A stretch of 64,000 bases of DNA from Chitinophagaceae bacterium (GCA_024707305.1 JANPZZ010000014.1:124001-188000); one strand, 5' to 3'. Counted from the stretch's first letter, positions 20,146 to 32,289 are shown. Made by a program: numbers and translations. The notes: generated by a model from the sequence alone, not told the origin.

Positions 20146-22051
20146 ATGAACTTAAAAAAAAAGATTCCATCAAATTTTCCTGACAATTGCTGCGATGTTT
20201 TTTGCTCTTTTAGCATTGGCTCGCGAAGTTTATCCAACCAACTGGTGGGTGGGAATGAAAGATCCCAAATTGCAGTTGATGGTATATGAAAAAGACATTG
20301 CCAACCGGTTACCAATGTTGAAAATCGGCGTCGCGGGCATCACACTGGCTGAAGGTGTAACCTTAAAGATGATTCATCGTGTGGAAAGCCCCAATTATGT
20401 TTTCCTCGATCTGGTGATTGCGCCAAATGCGAAACCCGGCAAACGCGAGTTTGCTTTTGGAACGGGTGCCAACACGGTAAAAATTCCTTACGAATTAAAA
20501 CAACGCAGCCGCGAAAATGGCCGCACACGTGCACAGGGCGTAACGAGCAAAGATTTTGTTTACCTGCTAATGCCCGACCGTTTTAGTAATGGAGATCCAA
20601 CGAATGATATTATCTCCACTTACCGCGATAAAACCAGTAACCGGAACAATAAATGGTCAAGACATGGCGGTGATTTCAAAGGAGTGGAAAATCATCTCGA
20701 TTACTTCAACGAATTGGGGGTAACTGCCATCTGGATGACACCTGTTATTGAAAACAACACCAACCTCATGCACGAGTGGGGCAATGATATCGCTGGTTAC
20801 CATGGCTATTGGTTTACCGATCATTATCAGGTAGATAAACGTTTTGGTGGCAACGAAGGCTACAAACGCCTGATTGATGAAGCGCATAAGAAAGGAATAA
20901 AAATTGTACAGGATGCCGTGTACAATCACGTTAGTAAAGAACATTGGTTTGTGATGGATCCGCCGATGGCCGACTGGATCAACCAATGGCCAAAATTTAC
21001 CGGCCCTAATCACCGCGAAGAAGCGGTATTTGATCCTTATGGTTCTGCATACGATAAAAAGAATATGCTGGACGGTTGGTTTACCGATCACTTACCTGAT
21101 CTCAACCAGCGTAATCCGTATCTCGCAAAATACCTGATTCAACATGCTGTGTGGACGACCGAATATTTTGGCATCGATGCCTGGCGTGTGGATACTTACA
21201 AATATTGCGACGAACAGTTTATGAACGATGTGAATGCTGCGCTTGAACGTGAATTCCCGGGTATCACCATTTTTGGCGAAGCATGGGTCAACAGTATTAT
21301 TGGCAACGCCTATTTTACACAGAATAATATGAAGTCTGGCTTCGCGCACAATGCGAACAGTGTACTTGATTTCATGGTTTCAAATGCGATACATGCGGGT
21401 ATGCATCGTTCGCAGGAATGGTCCGATGGCGTTAACAAACTCTATATGACGCTTGCACAGGATTTTGTTTATTCTCATCCTGAACGCAATTGCCTGTTTC
21501 TCGATAACCATGACATGGATCGGGTTTTTTCAACAGTTGGCGAAGACTGGCAGAAGTTGAAAATGGGGTTAACATGGTTGTTAACTTTACGCGGTATTCC
21601 GCAATTGTATTACGGAACGGAAGTATTGATGAAGAATTTTAAAAACCCAACAGATGCGCTCGTGCGTGAAGATTTTCCCGGCGGTTGGAAAGGGGATAGC
21701 GTAAATAAGTTTACTGCTGCCGGTCGCACGGAAAAAGAAAATACAGCATTTCAGTTTGTAAGCCGCCTGGCAAATTTCCGTAAGAATTCATCGGCGATTA
21801 CCACGGGTAAAACCATGCAGTTTGTTCCGCGTGGAGGAGTCTATATTTATTTCCGTTATGATGATAATGAAACAGTGATGGTGGTTGCCAATACGTCGAA
21901 CAAGGCTGTGAAACCTGACTGGTCGATATATGCAGAAAGGACAGATGCGTATTCGAAGGCGAAAGATGTGGTGTCGGGAGCAACAATAAACCTGATCGAT
22001 CTGGAGATAGCAGCAGGAGAGAGTGCTGTTTATCTTCTCGGAAATAATTAG
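20146..22051 (+). CDS. GH13 alpha-amylase family hydrolase, cyclomaltodextrinase/neopullulanase-like (one frame break)
   Basis: About 634 aa. A signal peptide is restored by removing one A from the A9 run at 20154-20162 (reading MNLKKRFHQIFLTIAAMFFA). An N-terminal cyclomaltodextrinase-type domain (YPTNWWVGMKDPKLQLMVY) precedes the GH13 barrel. All four regions are present: DAVYNHVS, IDAWRVDTYKY (nucleophile D), FGEAWVNS (acid E) and FLDNHDMDR. It probably degrades maltodextrins in the periplasm, similar in role to SusA. It follows a sugar MFS gene and ends at a shared terminator. Confidence 0.92.
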
Positions 22052-22069
22052 TGTGCGATTAAAAACGAG

Positions 22070-22103
22070 GAAGCATCCGGAAATTTAATTCGCCGGATGC
22101 TTC
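22070..22103. terminator. Bidirectional terminator between GH13 and GLPGLI genes
   Basis: Perfect 11-bp stem GAAGCATCCGG / CCGGATGCTTC with a 12-nt loop between convergent stop codons, with A-rich left and T-rich right flanks. Confidence 0.85.
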
Positions 22104-22112
22104 TTTGTTTAG

Positions 22113-22850
22113 TTATATCAAAAACCCGAGCATCAGTTTCTGTCCGTAGCTCTCCCAGCGTTTCATTACGCGGTGCATTGTATCCAACATCTCTTTGCGG
22201 GTAACTTTTTTACCTTTTGTTACAGGTTCGATTGTTTTCAATTTTGGATCGAGTGAAACCTGCGTTGCAAACCAGGTAGTGTGTAGCCGAGGAATCCCTA
22301 CTCCAAGAATCATTCCCGGTAATCCTGTAATGCCTTCCGGTCCGCCGGGCACCATAATTTCATCGGTATAAAAAGCGAACACGGCAACAGTGTCGAATAA
22401 AATACCAACCGCTTTGCGGCATTCAAATCCGGCAATTACCCTTGTGTCAGCCGTTATTTTCCATTTGATATTATGCAGGCTGTCATGTACGAGAAAATTT
22501 TCTTCATACACCGGCTTTTGCGAAATGGTTGTGCCACTCGTGTAGTCATTATATACAACATTATCATCCGCAAAAGGCCGGTACCACATTCCCCTTGGAA
22601 TTTCCGCATCTTTTGTTTTTTTAAAAATGGATTTCGTACCGTCAGTCGACAGGTTAAAATAACTCAGCGTTTCTTTCGGCATATAATCTTTTTCAGAATC
22701 AAACCATTCCGGTTCCATTTCTTTCATCAATGGCCAAACAGCCACTGTTTTTACGTAATTGATACTTACTTTTTGTAAAAATGCCTGTTGCGCGTTCATA
22801 CTGAATGACAACATCAGCAAAAATGAGATGAGAAGATAAATGCGTTTCAT
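22113..22850 (-). CDS. GLPGLI family protein
   Basis: 245 aa, signal peptide MKRIYLLISFLLMLSFSMNAQ. The family signature GLPGMILGVG lies near residue 180, preceded by ECRKAVG and FYTDEIMVPGGPEGI. The function is unknown. In Bacteroidota these genes usually sit beside an outer-membrane barrel receptor, as here (42 bp from the end of the next gene, same strand), which suggests a shared envelope role. Confidence 0.9.
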   Translation of the reverse strand: MKRIYLLISFLLMLSFSMNAQQAFLQKVSINYVKTVAVWPLMKEMEPEWFDSEKDYMPKETLSYFNLSTDGTKSIFKKTKDAEIPRGMWYRPFADDNVVYNDYTSGTTISQKPVYEENFLVHDSLHNIKWKITADTRVIAGFECRKAVGILFDTVAVFAFYTDEIMVPGGPEGITGLPGMILGVGIPRLHTTWFATQVSLDPKLKTIEPVTKGKKVTRKEMLDTMHRVMKRWESYGQKLMLGFLI

Positions 22851-22892
22851 ATAAAGACTTGTGTGGTTTAGATTTTTGGATATCCTGTCGCT

Positions 22893-25665
22893 TTATTTAC
22901 CTCCGGGCATTTTATTAAAAGTCCAGATTGCGCTCAGCATAAAATATTGTGAAATCCGGTCAAATCTTTGTTCCGTCATAAAGTTGCTGTTGATATTCCG
23001 CGTGAATCCAATGTTCTGATTCAGGATATCGTATGCATACAAATCAAGTTGGAATGAATTATCCTTGAAGAACTTCCTGCTCAGTTTTGCATTCCATACG
23101 GTAATGTTCACAACATTCGGGAATGCTTCTGTTTTTTGACGCAGGTTTGATTCAATGTCGGTAACGAGTTCAAATTTTTTGGGCAGCTTTACCCACAAAT
23201 AACCGCGTCCGCCATAAGTCCAGAAGTTATTATTAACATCTGGTGCCAGTGAAGATTTTGAAAGGCTCCGCGAAGCGGATGGCCCGATACTCATATTGAA
23301 TTTATCCATCAATGAATATCGGAGATTGTAGTTTATCGAAAACGTGGCATAGGTATTAATGTTTGTCACATTTTCGATAATGTTGGCCGAACGGCCGCCA
23401 CTTATTTGTGGTGAAATCTGGTGAATCCACTTTTTATCGCCCTGTCCGCTATTCCATGCCGACCATAAATAGTAGTTGTAATTACCATCTACATTCACCG
23501 GCATATACGTGCGCTTACCTCCTTTTAAAGTACTACTTTGGGTAATGGCATTTTGATGGAATGTGATACCCAGATTTGCGAAAAGGGAACGGCCACTAAG
23601 TACACGAAAATCGTTGTAATTAAAACTGAGACTGTGATTGAAGGCAACCTTCAGATCAGGATTACCAATATATACTGATAACGGATCGGTGTTGTTACGT
23701 AAAGGCTGCAACTGGTTCAAAGTGGGTTGAACGGTATTGCCACGGTAACTAAACGAAATTTGTGATTGTTGGGAGCGAATAAATGCAACCTGTGCCTGGG
23801 GGGTGAACCCAAGGAAGTTGTATTTCTTTTTAGTTTCCTGATCCAGGTTTTTCAGGTTCAAATTAATGGATGAAAGTCCTGCGCCGGCAACCATTCTTAA
23901 TTTTTTACTCATGTAGCGGGCCGTGATAGTCCCACTATTCGACAGCGCCGTTAAATCAAAATTGTTACTGAATTCATCGTTTTTAACTATGTATTTATCA
24001 AAACCATCGTTATCATAACTATTGCGATGCGATTCGGATGCATTATGATTGAGACTATACTCCGTTACAAGATTCAGTTTTTCTGTTAGCGGTTCATTAT
24101 AAGTGAGACGCACCCCGGCAGTTCTCGACCTGCCGTCATTCAGTTTCATCTGATCTATCAGTTCCACTTCGCTTAACACACCGTTGTTGTAGATATTGGT
24201 TTCTGACTGCAGCATTTCGTTGCCATTATCTTCAATCAGGCCCAGACGAAGCGTGGTGATTAACTGCCGGTTTTTCTTTTTGAAAAGCTGCTTGTAAGTA
24301 AGCACATTGTCGAGTTCTCGTTTACGACTAAAGAGATCATTGGTGCGATCGTTTTCGTTTAATAAACGCAGGTTACCGGAGTAATCATCTACCTGTGTAA
24401 CGGTTGAGCTTTCTGTATTTTGTGTTTTCTCGCGTTGGGTACCTGCAATACTGAATTTAATTGAAGCCAGTGAGTCTATTTTCCATTCATATTTACCGCG
24501 GAGCGAATGTTGTTGACTTAACCCGCGTGTGAATGAATTTGAATTTGAAAAAGAGGGACGAATCTGCAAGTATCGTTTGTGAAATATTCGACGCGCGATT
24601 GGTAGTTCCTAACCTGTTATAAAGATAGGAGAGGTTTAACTTCTGTTTATCTTCTGCCCACCTGTTGCCGTAAAGACCACCAGCCGTATAAGCGGTCGGC
24701 AAACCTCGCAAATTCCAGCTTGCGAATTCATCGTCGCCGTCACCATAACTGTAATAAAAGCCACCTATTTCGTCAAACTCCATGTCCTCATCTTCTATTC
24801 CAAGTTTATTCCGTTCCTCCCAACCCAGGCTTCCGGTATTGGTACTGCTCCTCGTTCCATACACCGATATCTTCTGGGATCCCTGAAACCGGTTCAACAT
24901 CAGTTTGGCGTTGTGTAGTTTGTCGAAGTTGCTGCCGGCTTCCATTTTCCCGAAATAACCTCGTTTAGCGCTGTCTTTTAGTTTAATGTTGATCGTCTTC
25001 CCGCCCTGGCCTGAAGCGCCGATCCCTTTAAGTTGGTCCTGCTCAGATTTAGTATCAAATACCTGCACTTTGTCTACGGCTTTGGCACCAATATTCTGCG
25101 TGGCAATTGTCGGGTCTTCACCAAAGAATTCCTCACCGTCTACCAGTACCCGATCTACCCGTTTTCCCTGTGCAGTGATTTCACCTTTGCTGTTTACCGA
25201 CATACCTGGAATCTGTTTCAACAGTTCTTCCACAGTAGCGCCTTCGCGTAGTTTAAAACTATCTGCCGTAAACTCGGTAGTATCACCACGAATACGCATG
25301 GTATTGTTTGAACGTACAAGTACGGCGGTCATTAAAACACTTTCCGGTGTCATGGCAACCGTGCCAAGCTTTAAGGGCTCTTCGTCTTTCACTTCAACGA
25401 TGTCGGCATAGTCGGCAAATTTGGGGTAGGAGATGAGAACGACATACTTTCCCTCTTTCATTTTTTCGATTTGGAATTCCCCCTTTGCGTTGGTGCGCGT
25501 AAATTTTACAAGCACGGAATCCTCGCTTCGCAGGATAGCAACCACTGCGTGTTGAAGGTTTCTGTTTTCGGCGGTATCCTTAACGATACCAGAGATTGAG
25601 GAAGTTTGAGAATTTGACGCGTATGCGCACAGGCATAGGCATAGAATAAAGCAGTACTTTTTCAT
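22893..25665 (-). CDS. Outer-membrane TonB-type receptor/beta-barrel protein (one frame break)
   Basis: About 923 aa after repair. A signal peptide (MKKYCFILCLCLCAYASNS) is followed by a carboxypeptidase-regulatory-like domain (SISGIVKDTAENRNLQHAVV). Next is a TonB plug-like region (LREGATVEELLKQIPGM, VDRVLVDGEEFFGEDP) and a long beta-barrel ending NKMPGGK. It belongs to the outer-membrane beta-barrel family commonly paired with GLPGLI proteins. The cargo is unknown. The frame breaks in an A5/T5 run at 24548-24552 with one extra base: the repaired junction reads SSLFSNSNSFTRGLS. Confidence 0.88.
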
Positions 25666-25801
25666 GGCGTGGGTTATGGCTATAGAGATGTAAATTAGTC
25701 GCGATTATCTGCAACCTGCGACCTATTACATGAACGGCGCAAAAATGCTGAATAATGGCGATGCGTAAAGTTTAAATCATCCGAACTGCTGTTAATGTTT
25801 C

Positions 25802-25833
25802 AATAAAATTGCGTAAGTTGTAATGAGCTACAA
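25802..25833 (+). promoter_or_regulatory. Sequence words shared with the malQ upstream region
   Basis: AATAAAATTGCG (25802-25813) and ATGAGCTACAA (25823-25833) lie just upstream of glgB. Both words recur upstream of malQ (37584-37595 and 37541-37551) in opposite order. Possible co-regulatory sites for two glucan genes. No regulator is identified. Confidence 0.35.
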
Positions 25834-25853
25834 TCAGCTAAATTCCACAAAAA

Positions 25854-27915
25854 ATGAAGGGTAAAAAGAAGGATATTGGTCGGAATAGTTCGGACAATAA
25901 CGGGGAAAAGAAGGAATTGTTGTCAAAGACAGCAGGAAAAATGCAGGAAAAATCTAATACGGAACAACTTCCCTATGAAGAATCACACTTCATTGATACC
26001 ACATTACCTGTTTGGAATTATTCGCTTTTAACGGATGAAGATGTTCGCAACTTTGGTGCAGGTACCAATTATTCTATCTATAAAAAAATGGGATCGCATT
26101 CCATCCAGGTTCTAAACACCTGGGGAATGTATTTTGCGGTTTGGGCTCCTAATGCCACGGCTGTATCTGTGATTGGGCATTTTAATAAATGGGAAGCAGG
26201 CGCTCATCCACTCACTGCTCGCTGGGATAAAAGTGGAATCTGGGAAGGTTTTATTCCGGCCTTTGGGATGGGTGAAGCCTATAAATATCATATCACTGGT
26301 TTTGAAGGTCGCGTAACAGAAAAAGGGCGACCCGCTGGCGCATTTCTGGGAAAAACGGCCTTTCACTGCATCCATCAGTTGGGATTTGTATTATGAATGG
26401 AAAGATGCGGAATGGATGGCATCGCGAAAAAAACACAATGACCTTTCTGCACCGTGGAGTGTTTATGAAGTGCACCTCGCCAGTTGGCAGCGCCCGGTTA
26501 AAACTGATGAGGAATCCTATAATACTTACGATCAGATTCGGGAGCGACTGGTTCCTTATGTAAAGGAAATGGGCTTTACCCATGTGGAGTTGATGCCCGT
26601 AATGGAACATCCGTTTGATGGAAGCTGGGGCTATCAGTGTATTGGTTATTTCGCGGCCACCTCACGCTTCGGCGATCCGCAGGGACTGATGCGTTTGATT
26701 GATGAGTTCCATCAAAATGGAATAGGCGTCATTCTTGATTGGGTGCCCTCACATTTCCCCTATGATGCGCATGGTCTCTATATGTTCGACGGTACTCACA
26801 CTTATGAGTACGCCGACATGCGCAAAGGATTTCATCCAGATTGGAACAGTTATATATTTAATTATAAAAGAGGGGAAGTAAAATCTTTCCTGATCAGCAG
26901 CGCGCGTTTCTGGTTTGACTATTTCCATATCGATGGATTGCGCGTGGATGCTGTGAGTTCAATGCTGAAACTTAATTACAGTCGGGAAGTAGGTGAGTGG
27001 GGAGCCCAACGAACTCGGCGGAGATGGAAACCTGGAAGCTATTGCATTTATCAAAGACCTGAATGCTACCATCTATCGCGACTTCCCCGATGTACAAACC
27101 ATTGCAGAAGAAGCAACCGACTGGCCCGGCATTTCAAAACCTACCTGGCAGGATGGACTTGGCTTTGGAATGAAATGGATGATGGGTTGGATGCACGATA
27201 CACTCGATTATTTCAAACTTGATCCACTGGTTAGGCAACATCACCAGGATAAGTTTTCATTTAGTATGATGTATTACTACGACGAAAACTTTATGCTGCC
27301 TTTGAGTCATGACGAAGTTGTGCACGGAAAAAGCCCCTTGTTGTATAAAATGCCCGGTGATGAATGGCAGAAGTTTGCCAATCTCCGGTTGATGTACACT
27401 TATATGTGGACGCATCCCGGTGCGAAGCTATTATTCATGGGTGGCGAATTTGGCCAGACCACCGAATGGAATTATAAGTCGGAGCTCGACTGGGAATTAT
27501 TACAATTCGATCCACATCGTCTTTTACAAAATTGCGTGGCGCGATTGAATTTGTTGTTGAAATCTGAACCGGCCTTATACAAAAATCAATTTAATAAAAA
27601 ATGGTTTCGAATGGGTAGATTTAAACCACCGTGCCGAATCGGTGATTGTATATAAACGAAAAGGAACAAACCCGCATGAAGATCTGCTTGTTGTTTTAAA
27701 CATGACACCTGTGGTGCGTCATGACTGGGAAATTGTAGTTAAAGGAAAAGAGTACACAAAAGAAATCTTCAACAGCGATGCCAAAAATCTTCTGGGGTAC
27801 AGGAGATGTGTTTAATCCCGACGTACGTTGCGAAAAACTCACAACCGATGAAGATGATGACCGGTGGCGCGTGCGATTGAATCTGCCAGCGCTGGGGGGA
27901 GTGGTGTTGAAGTGA
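25854..27915 (+). CDS. glgB: 1,4-alpha-glucan branching enzyme (four frame breaks)
   Basis: About 686 aa after repair, with a lysine-rich N-terminal extension, a CBM48 domain ([20 protein letters not shown]) and a GH13 barrel. Catalytic regions: [31 protein letters not shown] (nucleophile D), EEATDWP (acid E) and LSHDEVVHG. It creates alpha-1,6 branches in glycogen made by GlgA. Single extra bases break the frame at 26320-26324 (A5), 26999-27002 (G4), 27596-27601 (A6) and 27783-27787 (A5). Removing each restores the family sequence, ending [12 protein letters not shown]. Divergent from the receptor gene. Confidence 0.93.
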
Positions 27916-28160
27916 GAATTGGCAAACGGCAAGCGGCAAGCGGCAAACGAGAAAATGAGGAAACGAGAAAATGAGAAAATGAGGAAATGAGAAAATGAGA
28001 AAATGAGAAAATGAGAAAATGAGAAAATGAGGAAATGAGAAAATGAGGAAATGAGAAAATGAGGAAATGAGAAAATGTGGAAATGTAGAAATGCTTTTGA
28101 ACTGATTCAACGTTTGAATTCAATATTGCCACATTTATACATTTACATATTGCCACATTT
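27916..28160 (+). repeat. Composite intergenic repeat: CGGCAAA units, 8-bp array, inverted 8-bp units
   Basis: Starts at the glgB stop. CGGCAAG/CGGCAAA 7-mers (27919-27950) are followed by about eighteen 8-bp units GAGAAAAT/GAGGAAAT/GTGGAAAT (27951-28094), then, after 30 bp, by degenerate inverted units (CCACATTTATACATTTACAT, 28126-28160). Read on the minus strand the array is open in all frames and gives artificial FSHFLIF-type peptides. Confidence 0.9.
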
Positions 28161-28186
28161 TTTCTGACCTTTTTTGAAAGTTGCCG

Positions 28187-28525
28187 CTTTCATTGCTCTA
28201 ATAAGACCTCAGCGCGCTCTGCGTGAAAATCGGCAAACGGCAAACGAGAAAATGAGAAAATGAGGAAATGAGAAAATGAGAAAATGCTCCTGATTGATTT
28301 TATTACTGAAAGACTCTTTCGCGTTCATTAACTCTGATAAGACCTCCGCGCACTCCGCGTGACCTCGGCGCGCTCTGCGTGAAAATCGGCAAAGGGCAAA
28401 CGAGAAAATGAGAAAATGAGAAAATGCTCCTGATTGATTTTATTACTGAAAGACTCTTTCGCGTTCATTAACTCTGATAAGACCTCCGCGCACTCCGCGT
28501 GACCTCGGCGCGCTCTGCGTGAAAA
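28187..28525 (+). repeat. Tandem copies of a 140-bp dispersed repeat unit
   Basis: Units start with GCTCCTGATTGATTTTATTA at 28286 and 28426, exactly 140 bp apart, with a partial copy from 28187. Each contains CTCTTTCGCGTTCATTAAC, GATAAGACCTCCGCGCACTC, GACCTCGGCGCGCTCTGCGT and a short GAGAAAAT array. Relatives lie at 40510-40760 and 55409-55455. The remaining gap up to 28792 shows nothing clear apart from a possible promoter for the TPR gene. Confidence 0.9.
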
Positions 28526-28792
28526 AAAAAGAAGGTGAAACTCAAACATTTTCATATCGCATTCTCCTGCATTTGTTAAATACCCATCCAAATAAACTAA
28601 ACTACCTCTGTACGCGTTAACAGTATCAGGAGATAGTAAAAATGAAGATGCAGAAGAAGACATCCCATCTCCCGGTAGATTGACAACGGTTATTTGGATG
28701 AAGTTCATTTAGTTACAAATTAATAATTATTGACTTCAGAAATTGGCCTAAAAATTCTACCTTGCTTAACGCCAGCAAAAACCGTTATCCCA

Positions 28793-29836
28793 ATGATCCG
28801 AAAAACCCTTACAATCGTATTATCTGCTTTTGCAATCACTGCAACCGCACAACAAGGCACATCACTTTCTGATAGTGCACAGGCTTCCTATAATAAAGGT
28901 CTTGAAGAAAAACAGAAAGGCCGCCGCATGGAATCGCTTAAGCATTTCGAGAAAGCCGCATCCTATAACAGCAACGATAAAGCTATCACATCCGAACTTG
29001 CAGATGCTTATATGGACCTGCGGAAATATCCCCAGGCATGGGAGACGTATAAAAAGTTGGAAGCGATGAATGGCCTGACGCCTGAGAGCTACAAACGTAT
29101 GCTTGATCTTTCTTTTAATCTCCGCAAGTTTGATGAAGTTCCCGGTTATGCCGCAAAACTGAAAAAAGTTGATCCATCAGCAAAAGTGAACTATTTCGTA
29201 GGTAAAGTACATTACCAACAGGAGAACTATGGTGAAGCAATTAAAGTATTAAACGAAGCCGCAAAAGAAGAACCCACCATTGGCGAAATACCTTATATGA
29301 TTGCGCGCAGTTATGCCGATATGCAGAACTACAAACAATGTATCCCTTACTTCAAAAAAGCAATTGAACTGGATACATCAAAAGGCAACTGGGTTTATGA
29401 ACTGGGACTGATCTATTACGCCATTCATGATGATAAGAATGCTTTGCAGTATATCAAAATGGCTGGTGACAAAGGTTACCGTCGCGACAATGACTACCTT
29501 GAAAATCTCGGTATTGCTTACCTCAATTCGGGAAACCTGCAGGAAGGCGTGAAAATTTTGAATGAAATCCTCGCGCGCCGCCCAAGCGATTTGAATATCC
29601 TCAACATGATTGCAGAGGCTTACTATGCAAAAGGCCAGTGGCAAGCGGCAATGGATCACTGGGATAAAGTTCTTGAATACGACAAAGAGAATGCAGCAGC
29701 CCTTTATATGATTGGTATGTGTTACCAGAAAAAAGGGGAGAAGGCAAAAGGCCAGCAGCTATGTGATAAAGCGATTGAAATGGATCCCAGCCTGGCTGCA
29801 TTAAAACAAAAGAAACAAATGCCCGGAGCACTATAG
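28793..29836 (+). CDS. Tetratricopeptide repeat protein, secreted
   Basis: 347 aa with a signal peptide (MIRKTLTIVLSAFAITATA) followed by at least eight TPR units, for example ASYNKGLEEKQKGRRMESLK, AWETYKKLEAMNGL, AAKEEPTIGEIPYMIARSYA and AALYMIGMCYQKKGEKAKGQ. TPR arrays mediate protein-protein contacts. The specific partner is unknown. The start is placed at the ATG giving the signal peptide. Single-gene transcript ending at a strong terminator. Confidence 0.85.
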   Translation: MIRKTLTIVLSAFAITATAQQGTSLSDSAQASYNKGLEEKQKGRRMESLKHFEKAASYNSNDKAITSELADAYMDLRKYPQAWETYKKLEAMNGLTPESYKRMLDLSFNLRKFDEVPGYAAKLKKVDPSAKVNYFVGKVHYQQENYGEAIKVLNEAAKEEPTIGEIPYMIARSYADMQNYKQCIPYFKKAIELDTSKGNWVYELGLIYYAIHDDKNALQYIKMAGDKGYRRDNDYLENLGIAYLNSGNLQEGVKILNEILARRPSDLNILNMIAEAYYAKGQWQAAMDHWDKVLEYDKENAAALYMIGMCYQKKGEKAKGQQLCDKAIEMDPSLAALKQKKQMPGAL

Positions 29837-29859
29837 TACTATTCACCGAACATATAAGA

Positions 29860-29894
29860 AAACGACCCGCTTTTTTGCAAAAAGCGGGTCGTTT
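29860..29894. terminator. Bidirectional terminator between TPR gene and argS
   Basis: Perfect 16-bp stem AAACGACCCGCTTTTT / AAAAAGCGGGTCGTTT with a 3-nt loop, between convergent genes. Confidence 0.92.
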
Positions 29895-29899
29895 CTTAT

Positions 29900-31676
29900 T
29901 TACATCCTTTCAGGAACGGCAATTCCCATCAGTTTCATTGCAACCCGGATGGTCTTTGCAGTAAGCGCACTGATACGGAGACGCAATTGTTTTTTCTCTT
30001 CGCTTTCAGCTTTCATCACCGACAATTCTGTATAAAAGCTATTGAATGATTTTGCCAGGTTGAATGCATAGCTTGCAAGCAGCGATGGATTGTGCTCCTG
30101 CAATGCCTGGTCGATGATGGAATCAAACTGTTCAAGTAATACCACCATTTCTTTTTCACGCGGTAGCAGGCTTCCGGTAGTGATGGCCTCTGTAGCTGGT
30201 GTTTCTTTCCGCAGGATTGAACAGATACGCGCATGGGTATATTGTACAAATGTTGCAGTAAACCCATGAATATCGATACTTTCTTCTGGGTTGAACACCA
30301 TCCGTTTTTTGGGATCCACGCGCAGCAGGAAGAATTTTAACGCACCTAATGCAATGGTGTTGTATAAAGCATCAAGCTCTGCGGATTCAAAGTCTTTTAC
30401 TTTACCCAGTTCTTCGGTTTTTTTCCCTGGCAACTTTTACAAGTTCGTCCAAAAGATCATCTGCATCCACCACTGTTCCTTCGCGCGTTTTCATACGACC
30501 TGATGGAAGTTCCACCATGCCATAACTCAGGTGATAGATACCATTGGCATAAGGTTTACCCAGTTTTTGCAAAATGAGTTTTAAAACCTTCATGTGATAG
30601 TTTTGCTCATCTGCAATTACATAGATGCTTTGGTTGTAGGGAAACTCTTCATATTTGCGATCAGCAAGGCCTAAATCCTGCGTGATGTAAACCGAGGTAC
30701 CATCTTTACGCAAAACCAGCTTTTCATCCAATCCGTCTGAAGTCAAATCGATCCAAACACTTCCATCCGGCTTGCGGAAGAATACGCCTTTTTCAAGTCC
30801 TTCATCTACCAGTTCTTTACCGAGCAGGTAGGTTTCGCTCTCGTAATAATTTTTATCGAAATCACTTCCAATGCGGCGATAGGTTTCGTTAAATCCTTCA
30901 TACACCCAGCCATTCATTGTGGCCCAGAGTTCGCGTACTTCAGGATCACCTTTTTCCCAATCGAGCAACATCTTCTGGGCTGCTTTTGTAAGTGGCGCTT
31001 CTTTTTCAGCATCTTCCTTCGTCATGCCGGCGGCAATCAACGGTTCCATTTCTTTCTTCAGCTCCGCACCAAAACGTACATAGTAGTCACCCACAAAATG
31101 GTCGCCTTTTGTACCAGTACTTGCAGGTGTGCTACCATTGCCAAAAAGTTTCCAGGAGATCATGGATTTGCAAATATGAATGCCGCGATCGTTCAGAATG
31201 GCAGCCTTGCGCACTTCGGCGCCAGTGTATTGTAATATCTCAGCTACGCTCCATCCCAGGAAATTGTTGCGCAAATGCCCCAGGTGAAGCGGTTTGTTGG
31301 TGTTAGGAGAAGAATATTCAACGATTACTTTTTCGCCAGTAGACTTGCGGCGTCCCGGTTCCGGATTTTGATAACCCGCTTCCAGTTGTTGTAACCAGTA
31401 GTTATCGCTGATGGTGAGGTTCAGAAATCCTTTAATCACGTTGAATGCGGTAAACAAACCATCTGAATTTTCAACGAGCCAGGAACCCATCGTTTGTCCT
31501 AATTGTTCAGGCGACTGCCGCAATTGCTTTACCAGTCCGAAAAGGACAACAGTATAATCTCCTTCAAATTCTGGTTTGGTAATATTAATGGTAAGCTGGT
31601 CGCCGGGAATTTCAATTTGAAATAATTCCCTGATCGCTCTTGATACCTGTGGTTTTATCGCGTGAACTACACCCAT
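29900..31676 (-). CDS. argS: Arginyl-tRNA synthetase (one frame break)
   Basis: 591 aa after repair. The class I HIGH motif appears as SSPNTNKPLHLGHLRN, the KMSKS-equivalent region as GRMKTREGTVVDADDL, and the DALR anticodon-binding domain forms the C-terminus (SFNSFYTELSVMKAES). It charges tRNA-Arg. The frame breaks in a T7/A7 run at 30418-30424 with one extra base: the repaired junction reads VKVAREKTEELGKVKDF. As an essential gene it must be intact in the organism, supporting a sequence error. Divergent from the GtrA gene. Confidence 0.95.
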
Positions 31677-31696
31677 GTTTCGGATTTAATTGGCCG

Positions 31697-31704
31697 CAAA
31701 TTTA
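31697..31704 (-). promoter_or_regulatory. -7 box TAAATTTG of argS
   Basis: Exact TAnnTTTG match on the minus strand, about 20 bp upstream of the argS ATG at 31676. Confidence 0.45.
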
Positions 31705-31776
31705 CGGAAATACAGGCTAGGGAATCTGAACCGCCTCATTTCCGAAGGGAATATTTTAATTTACCCCGCCAGGTTA

Positions 31777-31784
31777 TATTTTTG
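31777..31784 (+). promoter_or_regulatory. -7 box TATTTTTG of the GtrA gene
   Basis: Exact match ending six bases upstream of the ATG at 31791, again predicting a leaderless or near-leaderless mRNA. Confidence 0.5.
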
Positions 31785-31790
31785 CGGTAT

Positions 31791-32289
31791 ATGCATAATG
31801 TGTTAATACGGCTTCGCAACCTCATCCTTCCAATTATCGATTTTTTCTATCCACCATTTCGAAAATGGATGCCCCTGCAAACTTTCAGGTACCTGGTTGC
31901 GGGCAGCACAAATACGTTGATCGGCTTTATCGCATATTATGTGGGTTATCATTATATCCTGAATGAGCGCACGCTCGACTTTGGCTTTTATGCCTTTAAG
32001 TCGCATATTGGCGCCCTTTTTATTTCCTTCTGCGTGGCGCTACCCATCGGTTTCTTTTTTTTCTAAATACCTGGTATTTGACGATTCAGACCTCAAAGGC
32101 CGCGTTCAATTTTTTCGGTATTTTATGATATGTCTTTTCAACCTGGGACTTAATTATATTCTATTGAAGATTCTGGTAGAATATTTTGAACTCTACCCAG
32201 TGCTTGCACAGATATTTACAATCGTGGTGGTGGTGATTTTCAGCTACCTCGCGCAGCGGCATTTTTTCCTTCCGCGTGCAGCCGCCTAA
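31791..32289 (+). CDS. GtrA-family membrane protein (one frame break)
   Basis: About 165 aa with four predicted membrane helices. FRYLVAGSTNTLIGFIAYYV near the start and YLAQRHFFLPR at the end are typical of GtrA-like proteins, which are thought to help move lipid-linked sugars across the inner membrane for polysaccharide modification. The frame breaks in T8 at 32055-32062 with one extra T: the repaired junction reads LPIGFFFSKYLVFDD. No glycosyltransferase partner is adjacent. Confidence 0.8.

Noticed and set aside
27951..28094. CRISPR array
   Set aside because: Units are 8 bp, contiguous and without spacers, and no cas gene is present.
27769..28156. Long minus-strand frames encoding FSHFLIFSFPHF-type peptides
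   Set aside because: They are the 8-bp array read backwards, which has no stops in any frame. No start context and the same pseudo-peptide appears at every array.
28328..28708. Minus-strand frame of 126 aa with RRARRGHAECAEV
   Set aside because: Most of it is the 140-bp dispersed repeat translated; similar false peptides arise at 40349-40813. The first about 40 codons are not convincing alone.
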